A stretch of 64,000 nucleotides of DNA from positions 138,180 to 202,179 of the forward strand of contig CACRXP010000159.1 of assembly GCA_902702965.1 (NCBI GenBank), in the 5' to 3' direction. The position numbers were made by a program, and so were the translations under genes. The notes below the pieces were generated by a model that searched no databases, was not told the DNA's origin, and was given only the letters and a program-made list of their open reading frames with translations. The stretch is from Spirometra erinaceieuropaei. Its lineage: Eukaryota > Platyhelminthes > Cestoda > Diphyllobothriidea > Diphyllobothriidae. Of this stretch, positions 54,156 to 64,000 are shown one piece after another. Each line of letters begins with the position of its first letter. Positions within the stretch are counted from its first letter, which is position 1.

Positions 54156-54503
54156 TTTAAGAACCGGAAAGGCAAGTTTGTTTAAAAGAGAGAGAAAAAC
54201 GGGCGAGCAGGAAAAAAGGAGGCGGGAGGTTTCGTGCCGTGGTTTGAGTGCGCCTTCTCTCTGGTGTTTCAGGTGAGGACAGTGAACGTGAGCAAGGGAA
54301 CGCCCAAAACCCCGTGGATATCGTACCTCCGAAACCACCTCCCTGACCAGCAAGTGTTTCCTCTTCCCTCCTTTACCCCCTGAGACTTTCCGCGTTTTTG
54401 ACCCCCCTTGTACTCTCGTTTTCGTACTTCCCCCTTTTCCCAATATATCGTTTACCTGTTGCATCTTCTTCGACTGTTCGGATCACATCTGTACGTTGAG
54501 ACG
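54156..54503 (+). repeat. Gypsy 3' LTR
   Basis: 348 bp, starting TTTAAGAACCGG and ending GTTGAGACG; near-identical to the 5' LTR. The next bases (GATGGGGGATG) are the resumed LINE endonuclease sequence. Confidence 0.93.
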
Positions 54504-54896
54504 GATGGGGGATGTAATAAGTTGCGAATCAATGTCACTATTTAGCCACGTCTCTTGAAGGCAAACAACTTCAGTTTTTCTGTGTTCTTTTTTCGACAAA
54601 AGTAGGTCCAAATCATGGGTTTTGTTGAAAATAGAACGACCGTTTGTCGACAAGAAGGCAGGACTTGACAATTTGTGATTTGGCAGACGTTTGAATGCGA
54701 ATTGCCTGCCACAACGGTGTTTTCTCCTATGCATAGGCTGTTGTTGACGAATATGTAATAAATTCAACACAGAACGATCACAACTACGACATATTGGCCG
54801 TAAAGTACAACGGTTTGCATCATGGTCGTTCGTAAGTGAAATTGACAATTTAATTCCGTTCAAAATGGTGCTAGCGTACTGTAGAGACGACCTCAT
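54504..54896 (-). pseudogene. LINE endonuclease N-terminal part, cut off by the Gypsy insertion
   Basis: The minus frame begins with a region rich in basic residues and cysteines, then FLSTNGRSIFNKTHDLDLLL (APE-type N motif) and VVCLQETWLNSDIDSQL (catalytic E in QETW). At 54,504 it runs into the 3' LTR. The sequence resumes in the same phase at 50,292 with FYCFRTDRKS. Together with the GDFN and SDH motifs beyond the insertion, the four hallmark endonuclease motifs are retained, so the element was probably endonuclease-competent in sequence before the Gypsy inserted. Confidence 0.85.
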
Positions 54897-54940
54897 AATC
54901 TTAGCTCAGACAAACAAAGGATGCGAAACAGTTCAATATA

Positions 54941-55099
54941 TCGAAGAAAAAAGGCATAATAATGTACAATTAGTAAAAATCCACACGTAAATGGAGAGCT
55001 ACAAAAATGGCGGCTCAAATTCAAAAGCCCGCCTAGACCTGTTGGAAACGTTCATGTCGGAAGTAAAGAGAAAAAACGGATAGATTGTCGCAGACGATA
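54941..55099. other. Short AT-rich spacer, possibly LINE 5' region
   Basis: No ORF or repeat recognised. It may contain the 5' end of the large minus-strand LINE. Confidence 0.25.
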
Positions 55100-57830
55100 C
55101 ACAGAGTTGTCAGGATTCTCGCCGGCACTACGAGAGATTGTGATTACTACCACGCGCGACAGACGCATGGATGTGCCGAACACTAAATTCCGACGTACAG
55201 CAATTCAGATCCAACTTCAGTACGATACGAGTGCCGGGAAGTGCAAAGGGCAGGTTGTCAGACCAGTTCATCTGGTTTTCTGCGGCACGCAGGGCGGTTT
55301 TTAGGTGGCATTAGAAACGCTCGACCACGCTTTTGGCTGCTGGGTGATAAACAGCCGTCCGAATGCGTGTATAGCCGAGAAAGGTGAAGGAGATTTGAAA
55401 GAGGACAGATTCGGATTGCTTACCTCGGCCAGCGTACCCATGGGTAAGGCACTGAGGGTGTCGATCCAATGACTATCGAAGCTCCTGATGATGATATCTG
55501 CAGCGTATCCTGTCCGGGCCGTCAGGGCATCATGCCACAAACGCGTGACGAGCGAACGATCAAGGTCATGACCCCTGTTCACACCATCAACCTATGACAG
55601 TCCCCGTTGCCATATGCCCGGACGTTTCCCCAAGCCTCCTAACTTGTGCTGTCTATCGTACTCAGTAAACGTTCTATTTCCAATTATCCTTCTGTTTTGC
55701 ATACATAACAATATCCCCCTCCAAATTCGCAGAGGAATGACCAGCCCAGCCAGCATACCTCTCTCTCGACGCAGGAAAGGAGGTGAGTATGATCACTAGA
55801 CAGAGCAAGGGGCCTACCACACCCAGATGAGCATAGCTGAGCCGTGTATCGGGACTGGGGAAAGTGCCTGGCAGAGACCTGTTGTGGCACCGCATCCTGT
55901 TCCATTGACGACTCAGACGAGACTGTGCCTAAGCTTCGCGATCCCCGTTCATGCCAGACCATACGAGCCTTTCCGCGAGGAGCATTTTGAAGACTCGGAT
56001 TCCAAGGTAGGAGAGTTCATGAAAAGATTGACCAACACATCGAGGCGGGCACAAAAGACCTTGAAAGAGAATTGGGACGTCACAAAAGACTGTGCTAGTA
56101 CTGAGCCTCAGGGCAATGTCCACGAACTGCGGACCACTAGCTGATTCGTTACCAGAAGACACGACACGTATTTGTTCAGCTACCAAAGCAGTTAGATCGT
56201 TCCCATGTGAGAGCTGGAGTGCGGAAGGGATTGTCTGGACAGCATGTCAGCCATCTCATCATTCGTGCAACTGAGGTAGCGCATCTCGGTGGTGAACTGT
56301 GAGGTGTAGTCCAGGACTCAAACCCTATCGGGTTACACTTGTAAGACTGAGATCAAAGGATGAACGTCATCGGCTTGTAATCCACGAAAGCAGTGGAACC
56401 ACGACCTTCTAGAAGTGATGGAAATGCTTTGAGGCAAGGTAGTTGATGAGCAGTCCACGACCACAGGTACAGTAGCATATTTCAGCTGTCGAGAGTTTCT
56501 CGGACAATTGCTCGGTAGAACGAACAGTATGCTGATGAAGACCTGCACATTAATTTACGGTCGAAATGTCTGCCACCAGCGACAGAGGCGCGTCGGGGGC
56601 AGAAGTTTTTAGCACGATAGCGCAAGCAAAGAAAGCATTGGTCCTCTTTAAAGTAATCTGTGCCTCAACAATGTGGTCGGGGGACATTTTGGGCCGGAAG
56701 CCAATTTGGTAAGCAGCAGCATAAAGTCAGCACAGCTTGACGAGAACCGGAGGTAAGAGTCGATCGTGTGAGGGAACCGTTGCAAATGACGCTTAGAAGT
56801 TGGAGTAGGAAACATATAAATGGTTTAAACCCTGGAGCGTGAAGAGCGCAAATCCTTGGCATCGGTATTATGGCTACGGAATTAAGGAGCAGGCCCATCA
56901 AACACGACGACGACGTAATTTTTGAGGTCAGCACTGCAATTGGCCACCAAGGCGACAGACCACGTAAAACACGGTTGATGGACCTCCACAAAGTCCGGTG
57001 GAATTACGAAGGTCGATGGCCATACCGATGGATTCAAAAAACCCAAATGGAGTAGTAGCAACAGTTTTAGGAATTTCCTCCGAAGCAGCGGGTATCTGAT
57101 GGAAGACACGTGCCAAGTGGCTCTTCGTGAAGGCCGTTTTGCTGAAAGGGGCTAAAATGAAGTCCTGGAAATGAGAAACAGGTAAGCGACCGGCAATGGT
57201 GACGTTGTTGAGGACACGACAGTCGTCACAGGTTTGCCAGTCGTCTGAAGTCACCTTAGATACCATGTGCAGAGGGGACGCCCAGGGCCCTTGGATGGTT
57301 GTATGATGCCGAGCTGCAGTCTGGCTTCAAACTCTGCCTTCGCGTTCTGCAGGCAGGCCGCACCAACCGCCTAGGCCGAGGAAACAAGGAGGAGCTTGAT
57401 GTGCGAATTTGGTGTACGAAGTTGTCGGACTTCTCAAATGCGGAACAGGTGGTTGGGATGCTGGAGGAGCTCCGATAAGGATAAGCGGAATCTTTGTTCA
57501 GAACAGATAAGTTTCTGGAGGTTGTAAAGGGGTCAACTGGGGAACAGAGAGGCCAGTCTTACGTTGGAACAGTCAAGCACGTCGGAATTCCACAAAGAGA
57601 TCCGACTCTGATAGAATGACCGAACCGATTATTGCACTAGGGACATCGGCAATCACGAAGACCAGGGAAGACGAATGATGGGGCCGACGTTCAGCGTCAG
57701 TGACCCTGATGGATCCATCGGTGTCTTCAGTTTACAATGTTGACGGAAGTAAAACAAGGGATTCTTTGGACAACCGGAATTATGTAATCGTTCTGAACTT
57801 GAGCGGATCGAATGATCTTATCCTAGAGGA
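55100..57830 (-). mobile_element. Decayed Gypsy (Ty3-like) LTR retrotransposon, pol remnant
   Basis: Reading the minus strand downward: protease IADVPSAIIGS, LSESDLFVEF (about 57,660-57,600); RT start AKAEFEARLQLGIIQPS (about 57,345-57,295) and, in the frame 57,266-56,928, SDDWQTCDDCRVLNNVT, FHQIPAASEEIPKTV, ATTPFGFFESIGM; integrase region LAERLVWSGMN (about 55,965), GTFPSPDTRLSYAHLGVVGPL (split; about 55,860-55,800), and near 55,360-55,200 TRIRTAVYHPAAKSVVERF then LKTALRAAENQMNWSDNLPF. RNase H is not recognisable between 56,900 and 56,000. The family type is the same as 26,740-29,640, in opposite orientation. Frameshifts and stops are frequent. No LTRs found. Confidence 0.82.
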
Positions 57831-58269
57831 AAGGATTTGCGTTGACGTTTAGGGGTTTCAACACCTGTTGAACAACATACTTTACTCAAAGTAGAAAGAA
57901 GCCTTCCACGCAACGTTCAGGGTAGGAAAAAATAAGCAAAATTTTACTAACACGACCTATAAAAATGGTTTAAGGCAGCAAAGAAGAGGCTAATTAGGGT
58001 TTGTTCAGAAAATTAACCTCCAAAACTCTTCTAAGAGTCCTTTTAAGCCAGACTACTCTCCAGAAATACGTCGGAAACGCCAAGAATTACTCACGGAAAA
58101 GACAGAAGTGCGGGTGAAAGAACCAATTTGACTATTTTCAGACGTAGAGTAATACAGTGGAATGCGGTGCTGCTGTTGAACCAGCCATTATTAATGATAA
58201 CGGCAGCAACGTAGTAATGCAAGCTCGACATTAACTGAACTAAGCACCACCCAATGTTCTAAACGAAAA
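57831..58269. other. Unassigned spacer between Gypsy and CR1-like remnants
   Basis: Nothing recognised; it may contain eroded ends of both elements. Confidence 0.25.
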
Positions 58270-61200
58270 TTCTTTAATACCAACACCGAAGTTTGTTTTT
58301 GAAGCTCGACAAACTGGAAATAGAGGTAGCTGAAAGATCACCGGATGTTCCACCAATAGCAGAAATGTTGCTGTCACAGGGCGTCAGCGATTGCGAAATG
58401 GCCCTACCGGAATACCAACTATTTAGGAGAGACAAAAAAAGACCTCCACATGTTCTAGGCGCCAAATCCGCCGAAGTCATCTTTCGTATTTAGGGATTTC
58501 GTTGTCTCTACTTCATCTGCAAAGTCTCGGCTTGGAGGAGATGACACTAATTCTGCAGCCCGCCACCCAGCGGGTAAACGTTTCAGCTGATGGCGAGCAA
58601 CTGTCTGCATATGCACTTTGTCTGTTGCAGAGTCCAAACTATATAAAAGTAAATGTAAACTGAAAACTGAAAACTTCTGCCTCACTAGAGCAAAATATCC
58701 TCACTCTGAGCTGCGGTCGTGTCACACGTCCAAGCTATTCTCCTGAATAACCTCAAATATCGGGAAGCTTTATTAACTTAAGGTGATCCTCAAAAGTTTC
58801 CTTCTCGCCGCTTACTCGATCCTCAATATACATTTATTTTCCCAATGCCTGCAAACTGGTATTCTGCTCAATTTTCATTATTTGTACTGGGCTGACTATA
58901 AAGGTACGAGGGTCGCAGTCCTTTGAAACCGCAACCGAGGATGGATCCCGACAGAGATACTTGCCTGCTGAAGAACATAAAGGGGATTGATACTGGATCT
59001 TATTTTGTTTTCTTGGGTGACTTCGGTTCACCCGGTATCCAGTGGAGTTATGTGTTATCGAAGAGCGCAAAGATTGCCTTAGATCACTGTTCCTTAAAGA
59101 CGACACTTAAAGCTATCTTCGCACAACATGCCCTAGTTTTAACTGGAGCGCGTGGACGCCAGCAAGCTAGTTGTTTGCGTCTCACCCTCACAAAAGATCC
59201 TGGCAGTCTAGACGAGTTATGTTGCCTACATCCGCTGCGTGGAAAGAATCGGGAGGCCCAGTTTCAGGAGCATTGTCTTCACTATGTATCGCATACAAAA
59301 AAGCGAAATGGGGCCAGAAATAGTGAGGGTAAATATTCGTCTAATGAGAGCTGAGGCATCACGAGTAGACTGGGATACTCACTCCAGCAGAAGCATCATA
59401 GAGGACTGGGATTTTTTCGAGGAACGTCTCCTTCATCTCATGATGGCAACCGTGTCTAATCAAGGCCAGGAAAGTCAACGGGCTTCAGTGACCAGTACAA
59501 GGTCATCAAAAGATCAACAAGAAAGGAGGGCTCTGGAAGAAGTTTTGTGAAAACAATGAAAGTTAAAAGGAACAAGGCCGAAGACTTAACTTTAAATGAA
59601 CGACGAATTTCTGGAAGAAGTTTGATCACCGATCTTTTAAAGATACTAAACTGCTTTTTAACCACCTGGAAAGGAGCCTGCGCGACAGGTTTCTGATCTT
59701 TGTTAGGAGGACTGGTGAGAGTCACGAGATATCGGACATTACAAAGAAAACGGAGCATCTTCCTTAATTCTTCCAGTCTGTTTTCACAAGAGAGGCGGAC
59801 TTTGTCCCATCAAATTACAAGAAAATGGGAGCGTCAACTATTGGAAATGTTCTGTTTCGGGAAAAAGCCGTTTTTAGAGAAATGAAAACATGAAGAAAGA
59901 TGATGTTTCTGGTTCAGACGACATTCCATCAAAACTGCTATTTCAACTTCCCCGAGAACCAGGCAAGTATTTATCTGTCTCGTCCCAGAGATCGTTCAGT
60001 ACTTGAATACTTCCCACGGACTGGACAGCAGCCCACACTACACCAAATTTTTAAATAAGCAATAGTGCACTGGCGACCAACTGCGAACCTGCCAGTGGGA
60101 CACCAGTCTGCAACAGAGTTATTGAAAAGACTATCAAAAAGGCATTGGTGACTTATTCGTTAACCCACAGTCTCATCGTCAGTACGGAATATGGCCTTCG
60201 TAAAGAAATATCTTGTGTAAAGAACTTCACTTACACAATACAATATTAGACAAGAGCACACCAAGCACGTCGCCTACCTTAATTTTTGGAAGACCTTCGA
60301 TATTACTCCGTGCCAACGCCTCCTCTACAAGTTGGGGGTGATGTATGTCTGAGACAAACTTTTTAAACGGACCGGAAATGTCCGATTGGTCATGTCAAAG
60401 TTACCTGTGTGGAGCAATGGCAATCAAGACTCACAGTCATGGAGAGTGGAGTCGCACGAGCTTCACTTATGGAACCGACGTTTAATAATGATTAAGTACA
60501 TAAATTTGATTGTGAGTATGCCATGTTTGTGGGTGATATGAAAATTCGGGAGGTCTTCCACAGTACCATCGGCGAAGCGGGCCCCTTAGAAATGCTCTTC
60601 CATTGGGAGAGCGGTCCCGCAGATGGCTGACGTCGTTCAGTTTGAACCACACTACGTCTTCGAAATCGAAACCAAGTCCCTGACGCGTGCAACGACCACC
60701 TGGACGGAATGCCATTCGGAGAAGCAGAAATAGAAAAAGGTCTCGGCATTTGGAAGAATAAACTTGAAAGCACTCTAAAATCCGTCGTATGTCAGTTAAG
60801 ACCGCAACTTCAATTATGTACGCCATGAAGCTGGCATTTACAGTACTCGACGAAGACTGCTTCTCCAAAGTCTTCAGCACGTTCGTGAGGCCGCATTTGA
60901 CTCGAGCGCGCAAGGCCTGGAGACTCTGAATGGAAGAATGCGGAGGTAGGCAACAAAAACGAAGAGTCGAATCCCAGGAAGCAGTCGTGAAGAAGGAGAC
61001 ACGATCGCTGAGACAAGGGCTTCATTCGCCTGACGTTTCAGAAATCTGAATCTGGGACTCGCTAATTTTTGTCATACCATTACGGGCCCGTTTAAATTAT
61101 TTCAGCGCAGACCATTTCTCAGTGCACCATACCCAATTTTACGTTATAAATATGGCACTCTAAGGTCCATGCCTATTTTCTTCAAAATGAACTGAACTAC
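58270..61200 (+). mobile_element. Heavily decayed CR1-like LINE, interrupted by a Penelope terminal repeat
   Basis: The order is endonuclease (58,330-58,440: SDCEMALPEYQLFRRD; compare SGSEIALPGYQISRRD at 62,587), FLGDFGSPGIQWSY (59,010-59,052), VDWDTHSSRSIIEDWDFFEERL (59,365-59,430), RT SGSDDIPSKLLFQL (59,910-59,950), HTKHVAYLNFWKTFDITP (60,260-60,315), MFVGDMKIRE (60,522-60,550) and FSKVFSTFVRPHL (60,862-60,900). Then a Penelope repeat (60,948-61,065) sits before the 3' tail (TTCTTCAAAATGAACTGAACTACATTGAAC at 61,165-61,200). Stops and frameshifts are frequent; it is an old copy. Confidence 0.8.
60948..61065 (+). repeat. Solo Penelope terminal repeat
   Basis: AACGAAGAGTCGAATCCCAGG, GAAGAAGGAGACACGATCG and CTGAGACAAGGGCTTCATTC (broken into blocks) match the right arm of the 29.7-30.0 kb foldback read in reverse. 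Of the ribozyme, only the GAAACGTC/AGGCG end (minus strand) is retained; the CTGATGA core and the stem II arm are degraded. Confidence 0.75.
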
Positions 61201-61404
61201 ATTGAACTTCCTCCAAGGTTTAAAGGGATTAACACACAAACGGTCCGTCCAAATAAATATGAAATAATCATCAAATCCTAAGGCACGCTCACGACCTCCG
61301 ACAATCCTGTAAGTTTGAATGAGGCAACCAAGCGGTCACCTGTAATTGGGAGGAAACTAATTAAGTTCAACCAGTCTGGTTCCATAAGGCAGGTGGCTAT
61401 GCTT

Positions 61405-61475
61405 TTTCGGTTCAGTTCATTTTTGTTGAGTGAAAATGTAGGTCTTCACCTTTGAACTCGGTATTTGTTTACAAG
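61405..61475 (-). repeat. CR1-like 3' end fragment
   Basis: The minus strand reads GAGTTCAAAGGTGAAGACC..., then CAACAAAAATGAACTGAACC, the same tail layout as the 3' ends at 45,735-45,784 and 61,160-61,200 in reverse orientation. Only the tail is recognisable. Confidence 0.5.
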
Positions 61476-61726
61476 CAACTGCAAAATCTCAAAAACTCGA
61501 AAAGGTATTATAAAGGGAACATATAATCGGAAATGCGTCAGATCTGTACAAACAAACTGTGCCCTCTTACTCTCGCAACCACCCCGAGTACTCTACAGGA
61601 CACGTATTTGAATGTGAAGACAGGAACCCGTGGGTAGGTGGGGGGATAGGGAAACGCAATAACAGCTGTCTGAACTCCCAAACAGCCCAGATGGCTTGAG
61701 CGGGACAGCCAGTCGACAGCGAAAGT

Positions 61727-62240
61727 GTGCGTCCAAGCGACGACTCCGTAAATCGTCCTCGCCCACATGCAGAGAATTCGCTGGAAAGACAAATTATGGA
61801 AAACCGTGACCGACAACAGTGTCTGGATAATCAGGGCTTGTCTGAATCAAATGCAGTCCGACCTCAACACCGTATCTCGCAGGATCTTGCCTCTTTTCAT
61901 GGTCGTCTATACCAATTACTCCAGGCAGACATAGAAATGAGGGTCCAGAAAGCATTCCGGATAGGAAAAATGAGTGAAGACAGGACAACCGCACTACCAC
62001 CACGGCCTCAAAAATTTATACTGGATAACAAAGAGCAAATCCTGTTGGTCCTCTCCATAAAACCGACCTCAGAAACACACACAAGTAGGTTTTTTTAATC
62101 GGACTATTCACCAGCGGAACGGCTGGAACGCCGAGGACTTGTCTTGGAGTTAAAATCAAGACTGAAGGGTGGCGAACACAATCCGGCTGTATTCATTGGG
62201 AAGGTAGTACGGAAATATATGCCGTTTCAGTGGAATTAGC
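61727..62240 (+). pseudogene. CR1-like ORF1 remnant
   Basis: A 123-codon frame with VQKAFRIGKMSEDRTTALPP and RPQKFILDNKEQILLVLSIK (the R.GK...PRP.K..L...E pattern of CR1-type ORF1), then after a frameshift at about 62,095 DYSPAERLERRGLVLELKSRL and NPAVFIGKVVRKY, then a stop at about 62,239. ORF1 proteins of this type are nucleic-acid binding in other LINEs. It is broken by one frameshift; the start is unknown. Confidence 0.6.
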
Positions 62241-62429
62241 CAGTAATACTAAGAACGACGGCAGTTACTCAGCTAACACAGACGCCTTCGTTGAACCAGC
62301 TGCTCGAGGCGACAAAACAAGTAAACTCGTAACGTCCAGTGTTCTGACTGACCCAACGGACATTAATGGAACCCATCAGGTAACGGAAGAGCCCGAAGAA
62401 AATGGCGTCCGAGATAACTGAGTAATGCT

Positions 62430-63120
62430 GACAACAGTAATAAATGCAGCCGGAAATTCGGCTGGTATAAAATTGAGGTGCTTGTACACGAATGCCCAAA
62501 TACTCATGTCAAAATAAAACGACCTAAATATTTGCCTCGCCGGACTGTCGCCTGATGCTCTAGCAGTAACCGAGACCTGGATGTCCGGGAATATTAGCGG
62601 TAGCGAAATAGCCTTGCCAGGATACCAGATTTCCCGGAGGGACAGAGAATATCGTGAGGGTGGTGGTATAGTTGTGTATGTGAATGAAAGCCTGACAATT
62701 TCGGAATACACCACTAAGTTTGCGTGCGGCACGGAACCTTTCCTTGATCATCAAGGCTACTGGCTCTTCGTGTCTCGATGTCCTCACTCTCTACCGACCA
62801 CCCAGGACTGACCAATTTGCCGACACTCAACTATTGGAGCAGTTGGAGAAATTCCCAGTCGACCTAACATTAGGATCATGGGCGACTTCAAAGTACCAGT
62901 AATAAACTGGAACACCCTCCAAGTGTCAGGTCCAAAATCGACATTCGACTACGGCTTGCTGAATAAAACATTAAAGCCACCCCTCACACAACATGTTATG
63001 ATCCCAACGAGAACACGTGAACGACAAATGGCGAACTGCCGGGATTTGGTTTTACGAAAACACCAGAGAGCATAGAAGAGAGCACCTCCATGCCGTTCCT
63101 TGGCCGAAGTGATCACGTAG
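62430..63120 (+). pseudogene. CR1-like APE endonuclease, interrupted
   Basis: KLRCLYTNAQILMSK then TGA-type interruption (TAA at about 62,516), NDLNICLAGLSPDALAVTETWMSG (catalytic E in TETW) in frame 62,520-62,811, with GSEIALPGYQISRRD and REGGGIVVYVNESL. After a frameshift MGDFKVPVINWNTLQ (GDFN changed to GDFK) at 62,878-62,925, and FLGRSDHVVLMWDY (SDH motif) at 63,093-63,135. All four hallmark motifs can be located, but one asparagine is changed and the frame is broken at least twice. Confidence 0.8.
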
Positions 63121-64000
63121 TGCTTATGTGGGATTATTCGTTTTTCTACATTTCGCATACTCCAGACCAAAAAAGACGTAATGTTTGGCGGGACGACTTC
63201 GATCAGATGAGGGCAGACTTATCCTGTCTCGATTGGGGCTTCTTGTTTACGGGAAATGCCAACGAAGACTGGAAGCTCTTCAAGAATGGCCTTCTGCAGC
63301 ACATCAATAACCACTGCCCACTGAATAGTGGAAGACTGAACAAACGCCCTAGGTGGCTGAATAGCAACCTTAAGAAAACAATCAACGTGAAGCACAAATT
63401 GTGGAGGAAATACTGCGTCACTAGGCCAGTTCAATATTTCAACACTTACAAGACACAGAGGAACAAACTGAGGAACCGAATCATGAAAACGCGGCGGAAT
63501 TTCGAGAAGAATTTGCTGCAAAAAGCAACGCAGAACCCAAAATTACTCTACAGTTACCTCCGATGAAGTAGAGTGAACAGACCTCAAATCCCCTTAATAA
63601 GGACTACTGATGGCGATGAGATCGCTGATAGTAGGGATAAAGCTGCGTATTTTTCACGGTTTTTCCAATTAGTCTACAGAAACGAGGCAAGGTTCTTTCC
63701 TCCCTCCACAGAAGAACTGCCGACTCCAGCGTCAGTGATGTACTTTTCTCAGAAGACATTGTCCGAAGAGAATTAGTGGCATTTGACGAATCGAAGTCGC
63801 CAGGACCAGATAGGATTCCACCAAACTTCTCAAGGAACTTGCCAGTGAGCTCTCTGTGCATTTGTCGACGCACTTTTAAACATCATTTGACCCTAGAACA
63901 CTTCCTATCGGTTGGCAGTTGGCGGATATTATTCCGATGTATAAAGGGGTTTGCAGGGCATCGACGACACATTACAGACCCATAAGCTTGACATGCATTC
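63090..64000 (+). pseudogene. CR1-like linker and RT N-terminal part
   Basis: A 158-codon frame (63,090-63,566) covers the SDH motif, FDQMRADLSCLDWGFLF, NKRPRWLNSNLKKTINVKHK and RRNFEKNLLQKA, the typical endonuclease-RT linker of CR1-like LINEs. A stop at 63,566 is followed by RPQIPLIRTTDGDEIADSRD (63,576 onward), KAAYFSRFFQLVY, then LSEEN and a stop; RT text KSPGPDRIPPNF begins at about 63,795. The RT fingers and palm lie beyond the window. Confidence 0.8.

Larger units (their letters stand above)
50293..54503 (+). mobile_element. Young Gypsy (Ty3-like) LTR retrotransposon with internal deletion
   Basis: It is bounded by 348-bp LTRs at 50,293-50,640 and 54,156-54,503 that differ at only two positions that I can find. 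The internal region has gag-protease (50,656-51,822), a truncated RT, and RNase H-integrase (to 54,071). A polypurine tract GAGGAGGGGGG lies just before the 3' LTR. A possible tRNA primer site begins at TGG, 50,646, five bases inside. The RT fingers are missing by deletion and an in-frame TGA lies at 51,942, so this copy is non-autonomous even though LTR similarity implies a recent insertion. It lies within the endonuclease region of the large LINE. Target duplication is not clear. Confidence 0.93.
47690..54940 (-). mobile_element. Non-LTR retrotransposon (CR1/Rex-like), split by a Gypsy insertion
   Basis: The element is on the minus strand. The endonuclease start lies at 54,896-54,504, is interrupted by the Gypsy element (54,503-50,293), and resumes at 50,292 through the RT to 48,054. 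A frameshifted continuation lies at about 48,050-47,860 (HFSAVKQFAGRLLDDVAYPL, VLPFLARYLT), and the 3' UTR ends at about 47,690 (AAATAAAG-like). The pieces on either side of the Gypsy are in the same reading frame when the insertion is ignored. The 5' end above 54,896 is undefined. RT-family placement is inferred from F.DxSSA.NT and the endonuclease-RT layout. Confidence 0.85.
61540..64000 (+). mobile_element. CR1-like LINE with ORF1, endonuclease and RT start; runs off the window
   Basis: ORF1 remnant (61,727-62,225), endonuclease (62,470-63,120), linker (63,120-63,565), and start of RT (63,776 onward: FDESKSPGPDRIPPNF). This is the most complete CR1-like organisation in the window, though with stops and frameshifts between the blocks. 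The 5' boundary is uncertain and the 3' part lies outside the window. Confidence 0.85.

Noticed and set aside
50285..54510. A clear 4-6 bp target-site duplication around the young Gypsy
   Set aside because: The flanks (ATAGAAG on the left, GATGGGG on the right) do not give an unambiguous duplication given the shared bases at the LTR ends.
61019..61065. Functional hammerhead ribozyme in the solo Penelope repeat
   Set aside because: Only GAAACGTC and part of stem I remain; CTGATGA and the stem II 5' arm are lost.

Overview
This window reads as a piece of a repeat-rich eukaryotic nuclear genome, most likely a flatworm and probably a diphyllobothriidean tapeworm (Schistocephalus/Spirometra type). 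That placement is inference. It rests on very short 36-38 nt introns next to one long intron in a ciliary gene, and on an RTE-like element with C-terminal zinc fingers, CR1-like LINEs, Gypsy elements and Penelope-like elements of a kind I associate with those worms. Nothing looks bacterial or viral.

Only three host genes are well supported. CFAP298 (C21orf59/Kurly) lies at 3,850-5,365 on the plus strand as five exons that join into a complete 290-codon frame. A single-exon multi-pass membrane protein resembling the TMEM121/CECR6 family lies at 19,927-20,718 (or to 20,874) on the minus strand. A SNRPB (SmB/B') gene on the minus strand has its Sm-domain exon at 42,586-42,780 and its proline/glycine-rich last exon at 33,520-33,912. 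These are separated by an intron of about 8.7 kb that contains a 5.1 kb retrotransposon block. Its first exon was not found.

Most of the recognisable remainder is transposable element. From left to right: a CR1-like LINE remnant (1-2,320); a Penelope endonuclease fragment (2,990-3,322); a decayed RTE-like RT (7,520-8,960, minus); a Penelope-like element with a hammerhead ribozyme at its coding end (9,317-11,224, minus); a tRNA-derived SINE (about 11,815-12,024); RTE-like copy A (13,082-16,902); an RTE-like RT remnant abutting an oppositely oriented 5'UTR-endonuclease copy C (22,360-25,262); a decayed Gypsy element (26,740-29,640); an inverted pair of Penelope terminal repeats (29,682-30,030); an RTE-like 3' end (30,300-30,680); RTE-like copy B with a nested LINE fragment (35,553-40,705); a 5'-truncated CR1-like LINE (44,640-45,790); a Gypsy integrase-end fragment (47,290-47,650); a larger LINE (about 47,690-54,940, minus) split inside its endonuclease by a young Gypsy element with 348-bp LTRs (50,293-54,503); another decayed Gypsy (55,100-57,830, minus); and two more CR1-like copies (58,270-61,200 and 61,540 to the right edge).

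The most interesting signals are the minimal hammerhead ribozyme whose core is shared with the last codons and stop codon of the Penelope ORF, the foldback made of two such terminal repeats, and a pair of RTE-like copies that carry the same endonuclease deletion and the same later coding lesions. The last suggests spread in a non-autonomous state. Intergenic stretches were read for coding, RNA and repeat signals; those over 300 bases without a call are listed. Identities rest on motif recognition from memory, with no database search.
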